In this document: in pieces, positions 6,549 through 9,873 of the stretch
How the letters are laid out: every line of letters begins with the position of its first letter
Numbering within the stretch: the first letter of the stretch is position 1
Assembly: GCA_031276435.1 (NCBI GenBank)
Contig: JAISNB010000069.1
Span: 1 to 9,873, forward strand
Length of the DNA stretch: 9,873 bases
Direction of reading: 5' to 3'
Source of the DNA: Burkholderiaceae bacterium
GTDB taxonomy: Bacteria > Pseudomonadota > Gammaproteobacteria > Burkholderiales > Burkholderiaceae_C
The notes under the pieces: model-generated
What the model was told of the DNA's origin: nothing
What the model saw: only the letters and a program-made list of their open reading frames with translations
Database searches by the model: none
Translations under genes and position numbers: made by a program

Positions 6549-6583
6549 AACCGCGCTGCAAGGGCCACCGGAATCGGGCTGCC

Positions 6584-6640
6584 CGCCAGCGCGCGTGGCG
6601 CGCTCTGGCGGCGCTGGCCCGCAGCAACGGGCCGGGTTTT
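6584..6640 (+). terminator. Tandem hairpins ending the acyl-CoA dehydrogenase transcript
   Basis: The first hairpin pairs CGCCAG (6584-6589) and GCGCG (6591-6595) with CGCGC (6599-6603) and CTGGCG (6605-6610), with one mismatch and a 3-nt loop. The second is GGCCCG (6616-6621), loop CAGCAA, CGGGCC (6628-6633), followed by GGGTTTT (6634-6640). The second resembles a weak intrinsic terminator, with four T after a GC stem. Confidence 0.45.
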
Positions 6641-6681
6641 GCCGCCGCCACCGCATCCAGGCCTTTATCCTTGTTCCCGCC

Positions 6682-7374
6682 ATGACCGCGACAGATCCCG
6701 CTTTTGCCATTGCCAGCCCCACCCGGCTGGAAGGACGGGCACTGTGGCTGGGCGTTGCCGCCCTGCTGTGCGCATCGCTCGCCATCACGCAGGACAAGCT
6801 GACATGGCTGCTGGAAGTTTTCTGGATCGTGCTGGCCCTGCCCGCGCTGCCCTTGATCTGCAAGCGGCTGCCGCTGACGCGGCTGTTGTGCTGGCTGCTG
6901 GCGCTGCACGCGCTCGTCCTGATTCATGGCGGCACGCACACCTATGCGCAAGCGCCGCTGGGCTTTGCCCTGCAAGATGTGTTTGGCTTCGAGCGCAATC
7001 CGTGGGATCGCGTCGGCCACATCATGCAGGGGTTTGAACCGGCCATTCTGGCGCGCGAAATGCTGCTGCGTTTTTCGCCCCTGCGGCGCGGCAAATTGCT
7101 TACCTACCTGATTCTGGCGATTTGCCTGAGCTTTTCGGCTTTTTTCGAACTGCTGGAATGGTGGGCCGCGCTTGTCTTCGGCGCCGATGCCGAGGCTTTT
7201 CTCGCCCTGCAAGGCGATGTCTGGGACACGCAGTGGGACATGTTCCTCTGCCTGGTCGGCGCGGCTTGCGCGCTGCTGTTGCTGGCGCGCCTGCACGATC
7301 GGCAATTGGGACTGCCCGTGGCAACGGCGCGGCGGGACAAAGGCGCGCTTTCCGCTGCCCCGCCCAATGACTAA
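6682..7374 (+). CDS. yjdF: YjdF/DUF2238-family integral membrane protein
   Basis: A 230-aa inner-membrane protein resembling E. coli YjdF (209 aa), whose biochemical role is unknown. Hydrophobic segments lie at about 21-36, 43-59, 66-81, 138-160 and 187-204. Family hallmarks between them are HGGTHTYA (82-89), RNPWDRVGHIMQGFEP (105-120), FELLEWWAAL (155-164) and GDVWDTQWDMFLCLVGA (178-194). These charged and aromatic residues near membrane edges suggest an enzyme or metal site (inference). Start: ATG 6682 fits family length; a GTG at 6595 would add 29 residues unlike the family and overlap the preceding terminator hairpins. No Shine-Dalgarno is evident. Codons 32-45 recur as a diverged fragment at 9520-9563. 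The symbol follows the E. coli homologue and is by family only. Confidence 0.82.
   Translation: MTATDPAFAIASPTRLEGRALWLGVAALLCASLAITQDKLTWLLEVFWIVLALPALPLICKRLPLTRLLCWLLALHALVLIHGGTHTYAQAPLGFALQDVFGFERNPWDRVGHIMQGFEPAILAREMLLRFSPLRRGKLLTYLILAICLSFSAFFELLEWWAALVFGADAEAFLALQGDVWDTQWDMFLCLVGAACALLLLARLHDRQLGLPVATARRDKGALSAAPPND
6774..6817 (+). repeat. 44-nt direct repeat, copy 1 (inside yjdF)
   Basis: This stretch of yjdF (end of codon 31 through codon 45, encoding SLAITQDKLTWLLE, then one base) recurs at 9520-9563 with 41 of 44 identities. The three differences (CTC/CTT, ACA/ACC, CTG/TTG) are all third-position or synonymous Leu changes. Confidence 0.9.
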
Positions 7375-7379
7375 GGCGC

Positions 7380-7766
7380 GTGGCGCGAGAGTATATTCAT
7401 GTGCTGGACCTCTGCATGGGTGCTGCCCACACGCTTCAAAATCCTACATGGGAAAACCCACTGCGACGGCCTTTCCGTCATCACCACGACCAGCCCTGCG
7501 TGCTGATCGACGACTACGCGCGAAAACCGGCTTGCGAAGTGAACGAACCTGCCCGCACCGGCTGCGGCAATGGCGTTGACATCGGCTACCCGCTGCGAGA
7601 AAGAGATAAAATCATCGGGAAGGGAGCGCTGCTGGCCTTTACCCACACCGAAACCACCGCCTGCACCGGCTGCGGATTGTGCGCTGGAGGCAACTCGGGA
7701 TGCGCATACGGGTATGCCCGGATTTCCAGTGACGGTTTCCTGAAAGGAATTATCAATGCAAATTGA
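7380..7766 (+). other. Doubtful cysteine-rich ORF in the yjdF-AAA gap
   Basis: An open frame from GTG 7380 encodes 128 aa that I do not recognise. It is cysteine-rich, including CxxCxxC in TTACTGCGLCAGG, and overlaps the ATPase start by 11 bp. Third-position GC counts to about 62 percent by hand, only slightly above the local background. There is no clear Shine-Dalgarno, and a 136-codon frame is open on the opposite strand (7371-7781). It may be a small accessory gene, a decayed remnant or non-coding. A short palindrome GCATAC-GG-GTATGC (7704-7717) lies 38 bp before the ATPase start and could be an operator. I see no other supported feature in 7375-7755. Confidence 0.2.
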
Positions 7767-8952
7767 ATCAATCGAGATCAAGAACTATCGCTTGTTCCGT
7801 GATGCGAAGCTTGTCAAGATTCCACGTTTGTGCGTCCTGGTCGGCGCCAATGGTACAGGAAAATCCACCTTGTTCGATGTGTTTTCCTTCCTGAAAGACG
7901 CCTTGACCATGGATGTCGGCAAAGCTTTTGCCAAACGCGGCGGTTATAGGGAAGTCGCCAGTCGGGGATTCGAGCGTGAGCCGATTGAAATCACACTTCA
8001 GTTTCGCCTTGAGATTACAGGTTATGAGCGCCTGGTTACCTATTTACTCAAGATTGTGCCAGACGTGCAGGGACATCCTGTCGTCGACCGTGAAATACTG
8101 CGCTACAAACGGGGGAGCTATGGCTCCCCTTATCATTTTCTTGATTTTTCACACGGTAAAGGCTATGCCATTATCAACGAAGAGGATTTTTCAAAAAAGG
8201 ATGAGGCGCTCACACGTGAGAATCAGAATTTGGGTGAGCCAGACATTCTTGCCATCAAGGGAATTGGGCAATTCGAGCGTTTCAAGGCGGCCCGGGCGTT
8301 TCGGTTGATGATCGAAAATTGGCACATTTCCGATTTCCATGTTTCGGAAGCGCGTTCCAGCCAGGAAGATGGTATTGCGGAACATCTTTCCGTGCATGGC
8401 GATAATTTGCCCCTCGTTGCCAATTACCTGTTCGAGCGCCATCGTCAATGCTTTGATGAAGTCTTGTCCGCCATGACGCGCCGGGTTCCGGGCATCGCTC
8501 TTGTTGAACCCCGGCAAACCGAGGATGGCCGCCTGGTCTTGCGTTTCAAAGATGGCAGTTTTCGAGACCCCTTCATTGCGCGGCATGTTTCCGATGGCAC
8601 AATAAAGATGTTTGCCTATCTTGTGCTGTTGCATGATCCAAAGCCTTTTCCGCTTCTGGCGATTGAAGAACCAGAAAACCAGTTATACCCGGACTTGCTG
8701 CCTGAGCTTGCGGAAGAATTCCGGGATTATGCCAGACGTGGGGGACAGGTTTTTATTTCTACCCATTCTCCAGATTTCCTCAACGCCCTAGAACTGGATG
8801 AAATTTATTGCCTGTGCAAGAAACAGGGATTTACAGAAATCAGGCGCGCCAGCGATTCCGAAAATCTTCGCGCATTGTTTGACGCAGGTGATAAGCCGGG
8901 TTATCTCTGGCGGGAAGGCCTTTTTGACAATCTGAACCGGGGATTGATCTGA
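7756..8952 (+). CDS. OLD/RecF-type AAA ATPase (AAA_21-like), partner of the DUF4276 gene
   Basis: A 398-aa ABC-type ATPase of the SMC/RecF/OLD group. It opens MQIESIEIKNYRLFRDAKL, typical of this group, then Walker A GANGTGKST (30-38, K36). A variable insertion of about 230 residues follows, with no coiled-coil or membrane segment evident. A signature-like HVSDGTIKMFAYLVLL (278-292, S279-D280-G281) precedes Walker B LLAIEEPENQLYP (300-312, E304/E305) and switch histidine H337 in ISTHSPDFL. No TOPRIM domain follows, so the nuclease-like part of single-chain OLD proteins is absent and may be supplied by the next gene. Start: AAAGGAA (7743-7749) sits about 6 bp before the ATG. GC content is visibly below the upstream genes, suggesting transfer. 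By analogy with ATPase-effector pairs it may sense phage infection (inference). Confidence 0.9.
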   Translation: MQIESIEIKNYRLFRDAKLVKIPRLCVLVGANGTGKSTLFDVFSFLKDALTMDVGKAFAKRGGYREVASRGFEREPIEITLQFRLEITGYERLVTYLLKIVPDVQGHPVVDREILRYKRGSYGSPYHFLDFSHGKGYAIINEEDFSKKDEALTRENQNLGEPDILAIKGIGQFERFKAARAFRLMIENWHISDFHVSEARSSQEDGIAEHLSVHGDNLPLVANYLFERHRQCFDEVLSAMTRRVPGIALVEPRQTEDGRLVLRFKDGSFRDPFIARHVSDGTIKMFAYLVLLHDPKPFPLLAIEEPENQLYPDLLPELAEEFRDYARRGGQVFISTHSPDFLNALELDEIYCLCKKQGFTEIRRASDSENLRALFDAGDKPGYLWREGLFDNLNRGLI

Positions 8953-9548
8953 TGCAAGGCAAGCTGATTTTCCTGCTTGAAGAGCTGTCCATGAAAACAT
9001 TGCTGGATAACTTGCTGCCACGCCTGTTTCCAGGTTGGGAAGAACAAAAACATTTCTTGTGCGTCGCGCATCAGGGAAAGAGTGATCTGGACAAAAGCAT
9101 TCCAAGGAAACTCAAGGCGTGGCGCAGTCCGCAGGAGCAGGTTATTTTCGTTATTGTTCGTGACAATGACGGCGCAGATTGCATCAAACAAAAGCAGGAA
9201 TTGCGTGACAAATGCTTGCAAGCGGGGCGTCCAGATACCCTGATTCGACTGGTTTGCCAAGAACTGGAAAGCTGGTACCTCGGCGATCTGGATGCCTTGG
9301 ACAAGGCATTTGACGCAAAGGTGAATATCCCAAAAAATAGAAAACGTTTTGCCAATCCAGATGCATGGCAAAAGCCTTCGCGTGAAGTAGAACGTCTCGT
9401 TCCCTGTTTTCAAAAGCAAAGTGGTGCGCGCAAGCTGGCTGAACACCTGGATGCTCAGCATAACCGGTCGCACAGTTTTCAAGTTTTTGTCAAGGGAGTA
9501 TCCCGTTTAGCGCGTTCGGATCGCTTGCCATCACGCAGGACAAGCTGA
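8952..9548 (+). CDS. DUF4276-family protein, TOPRIM-like putative effector, altered C-terminus
   Basis: A 198-aa protein encoded directly after the ATPase: the stop TGA (8950-8952) and this ATG (8952-8954) share one base, and GGGGA precedes it, so translation is coupled. It shows the DUF4276 pattern: a strand ending in acidic residues (LIFLLEELSMKTLLDNLLP, E10/E11), HQGKSDLDKSIPRKLKAW (40-57), then VIFVIVRDNDGADC with D71 and D73, and CQELESWYLGDLDAL (102-116). The early Glu and later DxD on strands recall the TOPRIM metal site of OLD and RloB-type effectors (inference). It closes with RSHSFQVFVKGVSRLA. Residues 190-198 are encoded out of frame by a yjdF-like repeat (9520-9563), so the native tail has been replaced. 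The domain itself looks complete, so function may persist. Confidence 0.82.
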   Translation: MQGKLIFLLEELSMKTLLDNLLPRLFPGWEEQKHFLCVAHQGKSDLDKSIPRKLKAWRSPQEQVIFVIVRDNDGADCIKQKQELRDKCLQAGRPDTLIRLVCQELESWYLGDLDALDKAFDAKVNIPKNRKRFANPDAWQKPSREVERLVPCFQKQSGARKLAEHLDAQHNRSHSFQVFVKGVSRLARSDRLPSRRTS

Positions 9549-9563
9549 CCTGGTTGCTGGAAG
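9520..9563 (+). repeat. 44-nt direct repeat, copy 2 (diverged yjdF fragment)
   Basis: This matches 6774-6817 at 41 of 44 positions, in the same orientation and 2.75 kb away. In the frame of yjdF it still encodes SLAITQDKLTWLLE. Homology stops abruptly on both sides (upstream TTCGG against GCGC; downstream AGGGC against TTTTC). Confidence 0.9.
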
Positions 9564-9661
9564 AGGGCAAAAAGCGAATGAAGGCGATCGGCAAAGTCTC
9601 GATTTCCGCAGGAGGCGTTTCTGGCGGCTTTGAAAATCGACTAACTGCGATCGAAAACTAG
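9520..9661 (+). pseudogene. yjdF fragment continued by an unknown ORF tail
   Basis: In the yjdF frame the repeat reads on without interruption into EEGKKRMKAIGKVSISAGG, VSGGFENRLTAIEN and a TAG stop at 9659-9661. The tail beyond 9563 no longer resembles YjdF and I do not recognise it; it could be the 3' end of another gene joined to the fragment. There is no plausible start or Shine-Dalgarno upstream, and the first part overlaps the DUF4276 gene in another frame. Probably not expressed as a protein. The TAG is in frame with the TPR gene that follows. Confidence 0.4.
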
Positions 9662-9676
9662 GCGATTTGGGGAAAT

Positions 9677-9873
9677 ATGACGCTTAAAACCGAATACGCA
9701 AAAACGATAAAAGAACGCGAAAAAGATATAGCGTTAAATCCATGCGACGCGGAAGCGTTTAGCGCTTTGGGCGAAGCGCTTTTTGAATTGGCAAAATTAA
9801 CGGACGACGAAAAACTTTATTATGAAAGCGTCGATAGATATAAAAAAGCCGTAGAGTTAGCGCCAAACGACTA
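9677..9873 (+). CDS. TPR-repeat protein, N-terminal part (runs off the window)
   Basis: An open frame from ATG 9677 to the window edge gives 65 codons without a stop. It begins MTLKTEYAKTIKEREKDIAL and continues through NPCDAEAFSALGEALFELAK to YKKAVELAPND. The spacing of A, L-G, A, Y, A and P residues is that of tetratricopeptide repeats, which mediate protein-protein contacts; the segment between the two helices (LTDDEKLYYESV) makes the unit longer than the standard 34 residues. A GGGG run (9669-9672) lies only 4 bp before the ATG, a short spacing; the frame is open back to TAG 9659-9661. Codon use is AT-rich (TTA, ATA, AGA, AAA), unlike all other genes here and reminiscent of Campylobacterota-type DNA (inference). 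Partner and role unknown. Confidence 0.6.
   Translation, partial: MTLKTEYAKTIKEREKDIALNPCDAEAFSALGEALFELAKLTDDEKLYYESVDRYKKAVELAPND

Noticed and set aside
7576..7612. Promoter for the ATPase: TTGACA (7576-7581) with TAAAAT (7607-7612)
   Set aside because: The -35 is perfect, but the 25-bp spacer is far from the 16-18 bp needed and no -10 exists at the right distance.

Overview
The window looks like a chromosomal segment of a GC-rich betaproteobacterium, probably order Burkholderiales and Comamonadaceae-like. This rests on GC-rich codon use, recognisable CysM, TusA, AceK, thiolase, acyl-CoA dehydrogenase and YjdF-type genes, and a class II tRNA-Leu with an encoded CCA. The taxonomic placement is inference; no marker gene fixes it.

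Layout. Positions 1-627 hold no convincing gene. They contain five short CT/GA-rich palindromes (202-453), two copies of a 25-nt REP-like element (490-514, 546-570) and a leftward terminator that reuses the second copy. On the minus strand, cysM (889-1791) is followed by tusA (628-858), a compact sulfur-assimilation and sulfur-relay pair. Divergent from cysM lies tRNA-Leu(CAA) at 1835-1921. A terminator-like hairpin sits between it and aceK (2001-3866), the isocitrate dehydrogenase kinase/phosphatase, which ends in a strong terminator. Two lipid-catabolism genes follow: an acetyl-CoA C-acetyltransferase-type thiolase (4031-5212) and an acyl-CoA dehydrogenase (5421-6548), each preceded by a dyad or hairpin in its leader. 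Next is a YjdF/DUF2238 integral membrane protein (6682-7374).

From about 7375 the character changes. After a roughly 380-bp stretch with only a doubtful cysteine-rich ORF comes a two-gene module of visibly lower GC. It consists of an OLD/RecF-type AAA ATPase (7756-8952) and a DUF4276 protein (8952-9548) joined by a TGATG overlap. The pairing resembles ATPase plus TOPRIM-like effector anti-phage systems and is the best candidate for an undescribed system here. The 3' end of the DUF4276 gene runs into a 44-nt fragment of yjdF (9520-9563, 41 of 44 identical to 6774-6817, all three differences synonymous), so the module lies between an intact yjdF and a diverged yjdF scrap. From about 9640 the sequence becomes AT-rich and a TPR-repeat protein (9677 to the window end) begins. 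This marks either a further foreign insertion or an assembly junction.

How it fits together: the left 7.4 kb is housekeeping carbon and sulfur metabolism (cysteine synthesis, glyoxylate-bypass control, beta-oxidation-type steps); the right 2.5 kb is accessory DNA with signs of recombination.
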